In this document: in pieces, positions 1 through 6,463 of the stretch | Position numbering within the stretch: the stretch's first letter is position 1 | How the letters are laid out: every line of letters begins with the position of its first letter | Source of the DNA: Pseudomonadota bacterium | Lineage (GTDB): Bacteria > Pseudomonadota > Alphaproteobacteria > Rhizobiales > Xanthobacteraceae | Direction: 5' to 3' | DNA: 13,824 nucleotides | Assembly: GCA_023432845.1 (NCBI GenBank) | Contig: JAEZEY010000357.1 | Location: 1-13,824 of the forward strand | Program-made: the position numbers and the translations under genes | The notes under the pieces: model-generated | Told to the model about the DNA's origin: nothing | Databases searched by the model: none | The model's input: the letters and a program-made list of their open reading frames with translations, nothing else

Positions 1-785
1 GCCTTGATCTCGTCGGCGGTGCCGACGCGGCCATAGCTCAGGAGGAAGGTGTAGAGCTTGGTCTTGACCGCCGGATCGAGATCCTTGCGCCAGGTCAGCG
101 GGTCTAGCGGGATGATCGGCGAGGTCCAGATCACGCGCAGCTTCTTGAAGGCATCCGGCGCGTTCTTCTCGATGCGCTGCATGTCCTCGCTGTTGTTGGT
201 CGCGGCGTTGACCTGCTTGTTGGCGACCGACATGGCATTGGCCTGGTGCGAGGCGTTGCGCACCGTCTTGAAGCATTCCTTCGGGTCGATGTTCTTGGCG
301 GCGAAGATGTACGACGTCGGCACCAGGAAGCCCGACGTCGAGTTCGGATCGCCAATGCCGAAATCCAGCGTCTTGTCGCACTTCAAAATGTCGTCGAGCT
401 TCTGGAACGGCGAGTCGACGTTGACGAGGATATGGGCGTAGTAGCCCTTGCTGCCGTCCTTGGAGACGGTCTGCGCGAATACCTCGCCGCTCGAGCGGTC
501 GACCGCTTCCATGGCCGACTTGTTGCCGTACCAGGCGACCTGCACCTTGTTGAAGCGCATCGCCTCGATCACGCCGGCATAGTCCGACGCATAGAAGCCG
601 TTGATCTTCAGGCCGGTGGCTTTGCTCATGGCCTCGAGGAAGGGCTCCCAGTTCTTCTTCTGGTTCACCGAGGCTTCGGTCGAGATGATGCCGAAATTGA
701 TTTCCTTGGTCTGGGCCCGCACCGCGGTCGCCGTGAGGCTCGCGGCGATGGCCAGCGCGGTACCAAGCATGGCTAGCTTGCGCAT
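1..785 (-). CDS. phnD: PhnD, phosphonate ABC transporter substrate-binding protein (3' end cut by window)
   Basis: Periplasmic binding protein that delivers phosphonates to the PhnCE importer. The ATG at 785-783 is preceded by AGGAGAA (791-797 on the complement). The protein opens with a signal peptide: a short basic start (MRKLAML), a hydrophobic stretch and an AVRA/Q cleavage site near residue 24. The mature protein has the family landmarks in order: NFGIISTE, DYAGVIEAMRFNKV, AWYGNKSAMEAVDR, GDPNSTSGF (the STS turn that holds the phosphonate), ANKQVNAATNNSED and IWTSPIIPLDP. They closely match what I recall of E. coli PhnD. About 261 residues are visible and the C-terminal few dozen lie beyond base 1. 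It is the last visible gene of the leftward arm, 55 bases after phnC. A permease gene (phnE) would be expected further left. The family call is very secure. I do not infer which phosphonate it prefers. Confidence 0.96.
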   Translation of the reverse strand, partial: MRKLAMLGTALAIAASLTATAVRAQTKEINFGIISTEASVNQKKNWEPFLEAMSKATGLKINGFYASDYAGVIEAMRFNKVQVAWYGNKSAMEAVDRSSGEVFAQTVSKDGSKGYYAHILVNVDSPFQKLDDILKCDKTLDFGIGDPNSTSGFLVPTSYIFAAKNIDPKECFKTVRNASHQANAMSVANKQVNAATNNSEDMQRIEKNAPDAFKKLRVIWTSPIIPLDPLTWRKDLDPAVKTKLYTFLLSYGRVGTADEIK

Positions 786-840
786 GATGCTTCTCCTGTT
801 GCAGTCGTTTCTTGTCAGTCGGGTCGGGCGATGACCGCGC

Positions 841-1812
841 TCAGGCGGTCAGTCGCCCGGCTTTTGCGTGCGGTCTCGTGATAGCTGCGGTCGATGCATG
901 CGGCATGACAGCGGCCGGCGGATCGGACCAATGGCCGTTGCCATTCATCGCGCCATGAGGGTCCGCCCAGTGCGGACCGTGGCCCTGTTCGGGTGCCGGC
1001 GGCGCGCCGAAATTCGGCAGGAACAGTTCTTCGGATTCGGCGCCGTAGATGTTGTTCAGGAAAGCCGGCGTCAGCGCGCTCGACGGGCCGTCATAGGCGA
1101 CCTTGCCGTCCTTCAGCGCGATCGTGCGCGGACAATATTTCATCGCGTATTCGACCTGATGCAGCGAGACCAGCACGGTCAGGCCATCATCGCGGTTCAT
1201 GTCGGCGATCAGATCCATCACCCGACGCGACGAGGCAGGATCGAGCGACGCGATCGGCTCGTCGGCGATCAGCAATTCAGCGCCTTGCACCAGCGAGCGG
1301 GCGATGGCGGCGCGCTGCTGCTGGCCGCCCGACAGATCGCTGGCGCGGCGCAGCGCATGTTCGGCGATGCCGACGCGTGACAGCGCCTGCATGGCGACGC
1401 GCTTGTCGTCGTCGCTGAACCGGCCCGCGGTGCCGCGGATCAGCGGCAGGCGGCCGAGCAGACCGAAGCAGACATAGGTGAGCAGCGACAGCCGCGGCAC
1501 CAGGTTGAACTGCTGGAAGATGACGCCGATGCGGGCCCGCAGATTGCGGTTGCAATTGATGCGGCCGGCGCGCTGGACCGGTTGCCCCAGCACGGAGATA
1601 TGGCCGATCGAGCCCTTGCGGTCATGCGAGGCATCGATCGGAATGAGCCCGGCCAAGGCCCGGATCAAGGTCGATTTGCCCGAACCCGACGCGCCGATCA
1701 GCGCCACCATTTCGCCCCGCTGGAGCGAGATGGAGACGTTCTTCAGCACGGGCTTGCCGCGCTGATACGACTTGGAAACAGCTCTAGCGTCGATGACAGC
1801 TTGCGTTGTCAC
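841..1812 (-). CDS. phnC: PhnC, phosphonate ABC transporter ATP-binding protein with His-rich tail
   Basis: ATPase subunit of the phosphonate importer, acting at the inner face of the membrane with PhnD and a PhnE permease. Motifs in this 323-residue frame: Walker A GASGSGKST (about 40-48), Q-loop FQQFN (about 99-103), signature LSGGQQQR (160-167), Walker B LLIADEP (180-186) with SLDP after it, and the switch histidine in SLHQ (218). The start is chosen at GTG 1812-1810 because AGGAGGG lies just upstream. A longer TTG frame begins at 1851 but has no such site and adds 13 residues not expected in the family. Family members are usually about 250-280 residues. Here about 50 extra C-terminal residues, rich in His, Pro, Gly and Ala, follow the ATPase domain. 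The gene follows DUF1045 after 134 bases and precedes phnD by 55. Confidence 0.95.
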   Translation of the reverse strand: MTTQAVIDARAVSKSYQRGKPVLKNVSISLQRGEMVALIGASGSGKSTLIRALAGLIPIDASHDRKGSIGHISVLGQPVQRAGRINCNRNLRARIGVIFQQFNLVPRLSLLTYVCFGLLGRLPLIRGTAGRFSDDDKRVAMQALSRVGIAEHALRRASDLSGGQQQRAAIARSLVQGAELLIADEPIASLDPASSRRVMDLIADMNRDDGLTVLVSLHQVEYAMKYCPRTIALKDGKVAYDGPSSALTPAFLNNIYGAESEELFLPNFGAPPAPEQGHGPHWADPHGAMNGNGHWSDPPAAVMPHASTAAITRPHAKAGRLTA

Positions 1813-1818
1813 GCCGCG

Positions 1819-1825
1819 CCCTCCT
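1819..1825 (-). promoter_or_regulatory. Ribosome binding site that sets the phnC start
   Basis: The complement reads AGGAGGG, a near-ideal Shine-Dalgarno sequence, with 6 bases before GTG 1812. It lies inside the longer TTG-started frame (1851), which argues that this frame is not the one used. Confidence 0.75.
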
Positions 1826-1890
1826 GCATATGGTGTCACATTCGCTAACAACGGCGTGTGACAGCCGGATGAAGGTCGCGGCGGTTTCTG

Positions 1891-1906
1891 CCGGTGTTCA
1901 CACCGG
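1891..1906. repeat. Small inverted repeat between the DUF1045 gene and phnC
   Basis: CCGGTG (1891-1896) pairs with CACCGG (1901-1906) across TTCA, and the stem can extend to 7 bp. It lies in the 134-base gap between two genes on the same strand. No T-run follows on either strand, so it is a poor intrinsic terminator. It could be a processing or attenuation hairpin within the leftward transcript, or chance. Confidence 0.3.
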
Positions 1907-1946
1907 GCTGCGATGAAGGCGGGGAAGAGAGCGCTGAATCAGCGGG

Positions 1947-2648
1947 TTAAAGCGGCGTGGCGGAGCCCAGCGCCGCTTCATGCAGCACAACGAAGGGCGC
2001 CCCCGGCGTCGGCTGCTTTGAAATGACCAGGCGATCGACTGTCAAAATCGCGGCCTCGGGGCTCTGCTCAAATTTTTTGCAGAGGAATTTGAAAGCGCCG
2101 GTCCGCTTCTGCACCGGCAGCGAGCCGGTGAGGGTCATGTGGAAGCGGAAGTCTTCGAACACATAAGGATAGCCCCAGCGATACAGATGCTCGATGTGCC
2201 GATCGCTCAGACCGGGCGTCAGCCGTTTGGCCAGTTCCTGCTCGGTCATTAGGGCACGCAGGCCGTCGAAGGCCCTAACGCAAGAGTCCGCCAGACAATT
2301 GAGCGGCACGCAGGGCGCGGCCGGCACCAGCGCTATGAACGAGCCAAGCTCACGGACAACGAGCATGCCGGCATCGACCGGCACTTGCCCCTTTGCAAAC
2401 GCATCGAACGCGGCAACCAGATCGTGCTCGGTTACGCCGTCCTTGAGCCGCATCGGCGGCTTCATGGTCGCGTGAAATCCGTAGACGCGTGGCTCGCGCG
2501 TCAGCGCCGGCCAGACCGCCGCATCGACCCCGTCGAAGTAAGGCACGTCGTTGCCCGTGTAAGCGTCGTAGCCGAGGGCGGAGGCACCGAAACGATAGAG
2601 CGCGCTGTCGGGGGCCGGCACATAATAGATAGCATAGCGCGCCGCCAT
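1947..2648 (-). CDS. DUF1045 phosphonate-operon protein, 2H-phosphoesterase-like
   Basis: Member of the DUF1045 family, which is found almost only in C-P lyase gene clusters. In this 233-residue frame there are two H-x-T motifs, HAT at 59-61 (context GFHATMKPP) and HMT at 170-172 (context FRFHMTLTGSL). They are spaced as in two-histidine (2H) phosphoesterases, which act on cyclic phosphates. Inference: it may open the 5-phosphoribosyl 1,2-cyclic phosphate left by PhnJ, the job of PhnP in E. coli; no phnP is visible here. The start is taken at ATG 2648 (MAARYAIYYVP), the usual N-terminus of the family. A TTG at 2666, overlapping the phnM-like stop, would add six residues. No signal peptide or membrane segment is seen. 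It is probably translated with the phnM-like gene upstream, 14 bases away. The family call is firm, the reaction is not. Confidence 0.88.
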   Translation of the reverse strand: MAARYAIYYVPAPDSALYRFGASALGYDAYTGNDVPYFDGVDAAVWPALTREPRVYGFHATMKPPMRLKDGVTEHDLVAAFDAFAKGQVPVDAGMLVVRELGSFIALVPAAPCVPLNCLADSCVRAFDGLRALMTEQELAKRLTPGLSDRHIEHLYRWGYPYVFEDFRFHMTLTGSLPVQKRTGAFKFLCKKFEQSPEAAILTVDRLVISKQPTPGAPFVVLHEAALGSATPL

Positions 2649-2662
2649 GACGTCACCCGTGC

Positions 2663-3802
2663 TCAATGCAGCCGGCCGCTGTCGGCAAGATAAACGAAAC
2701 GGCCATTCGCCATGGTCGCCGCCGCCTTCGGTCGCAGCGAACCGGCGGCATCGACGAGAACGAGATCAGCGCGCTTGCCGGCTTCAATGGCGCCGCGGTC
2801 GGTGAAGCCCGCGGCGCGCGCCGGATGTTCCGACACATAGGCCCAGGCTCGATGAAGCGGCAGCACCTTGTCCTGCGCCAACCGAAACGCCGCGAGCAGC
2901 AGCGCCGGGTAATAATAGTCCGACGCCAGCACGGTGCAGAGACCGCGCGCGATCATGTCGGCAGCGGAGACCCAACCGATATGGCTGCCCCCGCGCACGA
3001 CATTGGGTGCGCCCATGACGACGTGGTCGCCGGCTGCAACGGCATCTTCGGCGGTTACGGCGTTCACCGGAAATTCGGCGACCCGGCAACCCAGCGCACG
3101 AAACCACTGCCGCTGGGCCGGCGACATGTCGTCATGCGACAGCATCGCGACCGCGCTGGCGTTCGCCGCCCTGGCAAGACGCTCGATCGAGGCCGGCACC
3201 TCACCGCCGCGGCCGCGCAGCCGCTCGACCAGCGCATTGAAATCCTCGACCGTCAGCCCGGCACGCGCCGCCATTTCGGCGATCTTGCGCGTGCGCGGCG
3301 GCGCATCGGCGCTGGGCATGTGATCGTTGAAGCCGAGCATGCCGATGCGGCGTGCGCCGAGCCAGTCCGTCACTTCGGCTTCGGCGTCGAGATTGAAGGT
3401 CTCGTAGCGCAGGTGGCAATGCGTGTCGGCCCCGAGCGACGGCCGCAGCGCCTCGATGGCGTCCAGCACGGCGCGCGCGTTTTCGGCGCCGCGCAGGCCC
3501 GGCTCCCACGACCAGGTGAGGCCGTGAAACATCGTCGTAATGCCGTTGGCGACCGCCTGGCGGTCGCTGTCCTGCAAGGCGACATCGATGGGGAAGCCGA
3601 CGCCGGGCCGCGGCATCAATTGCCGCTCGAAGGCATCGCCGTGGATATCGACGATGCCCGGCAGCACATAGAGCCCGCGCGCATCGAAGCTGCGGCCGTT
3701 GCCGCTACTGGCGCCAACCGCCGCGATGGCACCATCATCAACCTGAATATCCGCCTCGGCGAAGCCGCCGCCCGTCAGAACCTGTCCGCCCTGAATACGC
3801 AT
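2663..3802 (-). CDS. phnM: PhnM-like amidohydrolase (divergent paralogue of PhnM)
   Basis: Amidohydrolase-superfamily protein of 379 residues, related to the enzyme that removes diphosphate from ribose 1-phosphonate 5-triphosphate. Visible elements: LPGIVDIHGDAFE (H54, D56), HCHLRYE (H128, H130), GFNDHMPS (H161), SHDDMSP (H223, D224), EFPVN, MGAPNVVRGGSH and SDYYYP (D295). It differs from the canonical PhnM at the other end of the cluster, which has HTDHLE where this one has HGDAFE, so the second histidine of that motif is alanine here. The central region also differs (a long RLRGRGG-containing stretch). ATG 3802 is preferred over GTG 3805 because AAGGA overlapping the previous stop sits about 6 bases before the ATG. 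It lies between the acetyltransferase and DUF1045 genes. It may act on the same substrate or on an acetylated or other variant; I cannot tell which. Confidence 0.88.
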   Translation of the reverse strand: MRIQGGQVLTGGGFAEADIQVDDGAIAAVGASSGNGRSFDARGLYVLPGIVDIHGDAFERQLMPRPGVGFPIDVALQDSDRQAVANGITTMFHGLTWSWEPGLRGAENARAVLDAIEALRPSLGADTHCHLRYETFNLDAEAEVTDWLGARRIGMLGFNDHMPSADAPPRTRKIAEMAARAGLTVEDFNALVERLRGRGGEVPASIERLARAANASAVAMLSHDDMSPAQRQWFRALGCRVAEFPVNAVTAEDAVAAGDHVVMGAPNVVRGGSHIGWVSAADMIARGLCTVLASDYYYPALLLAAFRLAQDKVLPLHRAWAYVSEHPARAAGFTDRGAIEAGKRADLVLVDAAGSLRPKAAATMANGRFVYLADSGRLH

Positions 3803-3810
3803 CACTATCC

Positions 3811-4458
3811 TTAACCTGCGGCCTGCAGCGCCGGCGTCGCGGCGCCTTCGTACTTATCGAGAAATTGTTCAGCGCTGAGCGCGCGGAAATCGGCGAGCGC
3901 CTGCCCCAGCCGCTCGTGCGGCCAATCCCACCACGTGAGCGCCATCATGCGCTCGGCAACCGCCGCCGGAAAGCGCGGCCGCAGCACCCGCGCCGGATTG
4001 CCGACGGCGATCATGTAGGGCGGCACATCTTTGGTGACGACGGCACCGGCGCCGACCACCGCTCCGGTGCCGATCGACCGGCCGGGCAACACGATCGCGC
4101 CGTGCCCGATCCACACGTCATGGCCGATGCTGACACGGAATGAGCGCCGCCAGTCGAAGAATTCGGCCTCGTCCGTAGCGCCGTCAAAATAGGCGCTGGC
4201 GCGATAGGTGAAATGCGACTGCGTGGCGCGGTGCATCGGGTGATTGCCCGGATTGATCCGAGTCATCGCCGCGATTGAGGTGAATTTCCCGATGGTCGCA
4301 TAGGCAATGTCGCTGTCGTTGACGACGTAGGAGTAGTCGCCGAGCTCAACCTCAAGGAGCTTGGTGCGCTCCCCGACTTCCGTATAGGCGCCAAGCGTCG
4401 TACGCGTGAGTTCGGCGGTCGGATCGACGACCGGAGCTATGGAGAGTTTGCTGGCCAT
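3811..4458 (-). CDS. Hexapeptide-repeat (left-handed beta-helix) acetyltransferase of phosphonate clusters
   Basis: 215-residue acyltransferase of the xenobiotic/CatB-like left-handed beta-helix class, in the subgroup typically found in phn operons. Hexapeptide turns are seen around 24-62 (LGAYTEVGE, IAYATIGKFTSIA) and again at 109-145 (VSIGHDVWIGHGAIVLPG, SIGTGAVVGAGAVVTKDVPP). NPGNHPMHRATQSHF at about 69-83 carries the histidines H73, H76 and H82; in this class a histidine in this loop is the catalytic base. VGNPARVLR ends the helix. These enzymes transfer an acetyl group from acetyl-CoA as trimers in the cytoplasm. Inference: it acetylates aminoalkylphosphonates, for detoxification or to prepare them for cleavage. 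It starts at ATG 4458; no good Shine-Dalgarno is visible. It follows phnF after 52 bases and precedes the phnM-like gene by 8. Confidence 0.88.
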   Translation of the reverse strand: MASKLSIAPVVDPTAELTRTTLGAYTEVGERTKLLEVELGDYSYVVNDSDIAYATIGKFTSIAAMTRINPGNHPMHRATQSHFTYRASAYFDGATDEAEFFDWRRSFRVSIGHDVWIGHGAIVLPGRSIGTGAVVGAGAVVTKDVPPYMIAVGNPARVLRPRFPAAVAERMMALTWWDWPHERLGQALADFRALSAEQFLDKYEGAATPALQAAG

Positions 4459-4480
4459 GATGACTAGAAACGCCCGGTTA

Positions 4481-4498
4481 ATGACAGTCGCGTGACGC
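4481..4498 (-). promoter_or_regulatory. Candidate Pho box before the acetyltransferase gene
   Basis: On the minus strand this reads GCGTCAC, GCGA, CTGTCAT: two 7-base halves with a 4-base spacer, as in PhoB sites. The second half matches CTGTCAT completely and the first matches four of seven. The box ends 22 bases before ATG 4458. About 10-11 bases after it there is only a poor -10 (TTTCTA/TTCTAG), so transcription from here would give a very short leader. Upstream, GCGTCAC occurs again in tandem (GACGCGT appears twice between 4490 and 4509). This could be a secondary phosphate-starvation promoter inside the leftward operon. Confidence 0.4.
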
Positions 4499-4510
4499 GT
4501 GACGCGTCAT

Positions 4511-5278
4511 TCAACTTTCCACAATCAGCGCGACACGATCGGCCGAGAAGCGCGCGCGCGACAGCATCACCGGCGTCTCATCCTCGGCGACATTGAGACC
4601 TTCGGCGATGAGAACCGGCCGATGCACCGACAGCCGCAACCGGCCGGCATCCACCGCGTCGGCGAAACCGGCGCTAATGCGCGTCCATTTGCGGCGATAG
4701 CTCCGGACGCCGAAATGCTCGAGCATGCGCGTGATCGAGCGCGCGCGGCGGAACACCTTGGCGGCATCGCCGAAACGGTCGGCCGGCAGCCATGACGTCG
4801 ACACCGAAATCGGCACGCGATCGGCGGCGCGCAGGATTTCCAGGCGCACGACCTCGTCGCCGGGCGCGATGCCGAGATCGCGCGCGATGTCCTCGTTCGC
4901 CGCTTCATGACGATGGCCCTGCAGACGCCCTTCCGCCTCGTGGCCGGCCGCGGCCACGATCTCGGAGAACTTCATGCGCTGGCTGATCGGATAATTCAGC
5001 TTGTCGGTTTTGACGAAGGTGCCGCTGCCGCGCTCGGTGCGCACCAGCCCGCGCGCGGCAAGCTCGGCCATGGCGCGGCGCACAGTGTGGCGATTGACGC
5101 CATAGCGCGCGGCGATCTCGCTTTCCGCCGGCAGCTTCGAGCCGTTCTCGTGCTTGCCGACCAGAATGGCCTGCTCGAAGTCGTCGGCGATGCAGCGCCA
5201 CAGCATGACGCCGCGCGCGAGCAGATCGTCGCGGTCGGAAGATCCTCTGGAAGCACCCCGGGGTGTGCGTGTGAGCAT
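4511..5278 (-). CDS. phnF: PhnF, GntR/HutC-family transcriptional regulator
   Basis: Predicted repressor of the phn genes. In its 255 residues an N-terminal winged helix (about 26-90) begins with LWRCIADDFEQAI. It has the recognition helix region SEIAARYGVNRHTVRRAMAE (about 53-72) and the wing VRTERGSGTFV. A UTRA effector domain follows (about 105-250, ending with TPVMLSRARFSADRVALIV). This layout defines the HutC subfamily, in which the UTRA domain binds a small ligand that releases DNA. The ATG at 5278 has only a weak AAGG upstream. About 24 residues precede the usual start of the winged helix, so ATG at residue 25 (MLWRC) is an alternative. It is the first gene of the leftward arm and diverges from phnG. 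The palindromes in the gap are its likely operators, so it should regulate itself and both arms. Confidence 0.92.
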   Translation of the reverse strand: MLTRTPRGASRGSSDRDDLLARGVMLWRCIADDFEQAILVGKHENGSKLPAESEIAARYGVNRHTVRRAMAELAARGLVRTERGSGTFVKTDKLNYPISQRMKFSEIVAAAGHEAEGRLQGHRHEAANEDIARDLGIAPGDEVVRLEILRAADRVPISVSTSWLPADRFGDAAKVFRRARSITRMLEHFGVRSYRRKWTRISAGFADAVDAGRLRLSVHRPVLIAEGLNVAEDETPVMLSRARFSADRVALIVES

Positions 5279-5285
5279 GGCGGCC

Positions 5286-5320
5286 TTGTCATCACAGCGT
5301 CACGGCTGAGCATTTATAAC
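5286..5320 (+). promoter_or_regulatory. Pho-box promoter reading toward phnG
   Basis: TTGTCAT (5286-5292), CACA, GCGTCAC (5297-5303) forms two 7-base direct halves with a 4-base spacer. The first half differs from CTGTCAT at one base; the second matches four of seven. Eleven bases after the box is TATAAC (5315-5320), a good -10 at the distance expected for PhoB-dependent promoters, which lack a normal -35. The stretch GTCACGGCTGAG is very like what I recall of the E. coli phoA promoter. The predicted transcript would start near 5327, inside the first palindrome, where bound PhnF would block it. Confidence 0.6.
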
Positions 5321-5348
5321 TTGTCTAGTCAGCTAGACAAGTTATAGA
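5313..5348. promoter_or_regulatory. Face-to-face sigma70-like promoters built into palindrome 1
   Basis: Rightward: TTGTCT (5321-5326), 16 bases, TATAGA (5343-5348), then about 45 bases to the phnG ATG. Leftward on the complement: TTGTCT (5340-5335), 16 bases, TATAAA (5318-5313), then about 34 bases to the phnF ATG. Both arise from the symmetry of the repeat, so one bound dimer would cover both promoters. Hexamer matches are good, but no transcript start is known. Confidence 0.5.
5315..5346. promoter_or_regulatory. Palindrome 1: likely PhnF operator with 14-bp arms
   Basis: TATAACTTGTCTAG (5315-5328) is followed by TCAG and then the exact reverse complement CTAGACAAGTTATA (5333-5346). A perfect 14-bp inverted repeat with a 4-base centre is far beyond chance. 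It lies midway between phnF and phnG. GntR/HutC proteins bind as dimers to such symmetric sites, so PhnF is the obvious ligand. Confidence 0.85.
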
Positions 5349-5353
5349 GCGAC

Positions 5354-5373
5354 TTGTCTAGTCGACTAGACAA
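5354..5373. promoter_or_regulatory. Palindrome 2: second likely PhnF operator
   Basis: TTGTCTAGTC (5354-5363) is followed directly by its reverse complement GACTAGACAA (5364-5373), a perfect 20-bp palindrome. It is the same as the core of palindrome 1 except for two swapped central bases (GA for AG). The cores start 33 bases apart (5321 and 5354), about three helical turns, so two dimers would lie on the same face of the DNA. It ends 20 bases before the phnG start. Confidence 0.85.
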
Positions 5374-5393
5374 CTTTACGAGACCGCCCCGAA

Positions 5394-5864
5394 ATGACGC
5401 CCGACACCGCCAATACCGTGGACGCACGGACCAAACGCCGGGAGGCTCTCGCCGTCCTGGCGCGCGCCGATTCGGCCGAGATTGCCCGCGGCCTGCGTCA
5501 GCTGGATGACGGCCTGAGCTACTCCGAGCCGCGCGCGCCGGAGATCGGCCTAGTCATGCTGCGCGGGCGCATCGGGTCACGCGGCGCGCCGTTCAACGCC
5601 GGCGAAGCCACCGTGACGCGCGCCGCCGTGCAGCTTGCCTCCGGCGAGACCGGGTTCGGCTATGTGCTGGGCCGCGATCGCGACAAGGCGCGACTGGTCG
5701 CGCTGTGCGACGCACTCTGGCAGGTCGACGACAAGCGCGCCGCCATCGAGTCGCATGTGCTGGCGCCGCTGCGGCAGCAGCAGAAGGAAAAGCAGGATCT
5801 CGCCCGCGCCCGCACGGCGGCGACCAAGGTCGACTTCTTCACATTGGTGCGCGGGGAGGATTGA
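5394..5864 (+). CDS. phnG: PhnG, C-P lyase core complex subunit
   Basis: 156-residue subunit of the PhnGHIJ core complex. With PhnH, PhnI and PhnL it joins a phosphonate to C1 of the ribose of ATP, displacing adenine. Family signatures are clear: ETGFGYVLGRDRDKA in the middle, GEATVTRAAVQL (about 67-78), and the C-terminal KVDFFTLVRGED, which closely matches the ending I recall for E. coli PhnG (about 150 residues). The ATG at 5394 is the first in the frame and is consistent with family length; upstream there is no clear Shine-Dalgarno sequence. It is the first gene of the rightward arm, 20 bases from palindrome 2, and phnH follows after 2 bases. No membrane segment or signal peptide is seen. 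The call is secure. Confidence 0.95.
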   Translation: MTPDTANTVDARTKRREALAVLARADSAEIARGLRQLDDGLSYSEPRAPEIGLVMLRGRIGSRGAPFNAGEATVTRAAVQLASGETGFGYVLGRDRDKARLVALCDALWQVDDKRAAIESHVLAPLRQQQKEKQDLARARTAATKVDFFTLVRGED

Positions 5865-5866
5865 TC

Positions 5867-6460
5867 ATGCTCGACACCACCGCGCCCGTTCCCGGCATGG
5901 AGCCGGCCTACGCCAGCCAAGCCGCCATCCGCGCCCTGATGGATTGCTTGGCGCGGCCCGGCGACATCCGCGCGCTCATCGGCGCGGACGCACCCGCGCC
6001 CTTCGCGCCCGCGGCTGCCGCGCTGATCAAGAGTCTTGCCGATTACGAGACGCCGCTCTGGCTCGACCCCGCTTTCGCCGCAGCACACAAGGTTGCCGAC
6101 TGGATTCGCTTCCACACCGGCGCGCCGGTCGTTCGCGATCCGGGCGAAGCCGCCTTCGCGCTGATCGCCGATGCGCGCTCGATGCCGCCTCTCGCGCAGT
6201 TCGCGCAAGGCACGCCGGAATATCCTGACCGCTCGACCACGCTCATCGTGCAGATCGACGGCTTTGCCGGGACGGCGCTCACCCTGCGCGGCCCGGGCAT
6301 CAAGACGACGCGTGAATTCGCGGCGGCTCCCCTGCCCGTCGGTTTCGCCTCGCGCATGAAAGAGAACCGCGCGCTGTTTCCGCGCGGCGTCGATCTCGTG
6401 CTCATCGCCGGCCACGACATCGCGGCGCTGCCGCGTTCGGTCACCGTGATGGAGCGCTGA
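5867..6460 (+). CDS. phnH: PhnH, C-P lyase core complex subunit
   Basis: 197-residue subunit of the C-P lyase core complex, needed with PhnG, PhnI and PhnL to make ribose 1-phosphonate 5-triphosphate. The family is recognised from the opening (QAAIRALMDCLARPGDI, about 18-34), a middle FHTGAPVVRDPGEAAFALI, and the closing FPRGVDLVLIAGHDIAALPRSVTV. Length equals that of known PhnH proteins (about 194). The ATG at 5867 is chosen because GGGGAGGA (5853-5860) lies six bases upstream, inside the end of phnG; the open frame extends further back (to 5705) without such support. It is two bases after the phnG stop and four before phnI, so translation is likely coupled. The call is secure. Confidence 0.95.
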   Translation: MLDTTAPVPGMEPAYASQAAIRALMDCLARPGDIRALIGADAPAPFAPAAAALIKSLADYETPLWLDPAFAAAHKVADWIRFHTGAPVVRDPGEAAFALIADARSMPPLAQFAQGTPEYPDRSTTLIVQIDGFAGTALTLRGPGIKTTREFAAAPLPVGFASRMKENRALFPRGVDLVLIAGHDIAALPRSVTVMER

Positions 6461-6463
6461 CAT

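Noticed and set aside
1813..1851. TTG start for phnC at 1851
   Set aside because: A strong AGGAGGG lies inside this extension, directly before GTG 1812, and the extra 13 residues do not fit the family.
1847..1864. Pho box upstream of phnC (CTGTCAC on the minus strand, 1864-1858)
   Set aside because: Only one half-site is good; the 7 bases at the right spacing match about three of seven, so I do not call it.
1891..1906. Intrinsic terminator between the DUF1045 gene and phnC
   Set aside because: The hairpin has no T-run after it on either strand, and phnC continues on the same strand.
2666..3814. 382-codon open frame on the plus strand
   Set aside because: Antisense to the phnM-like gene, which carries full amidohydrolase landmarks. 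The plus product is compositionally biased and unrecognisable.
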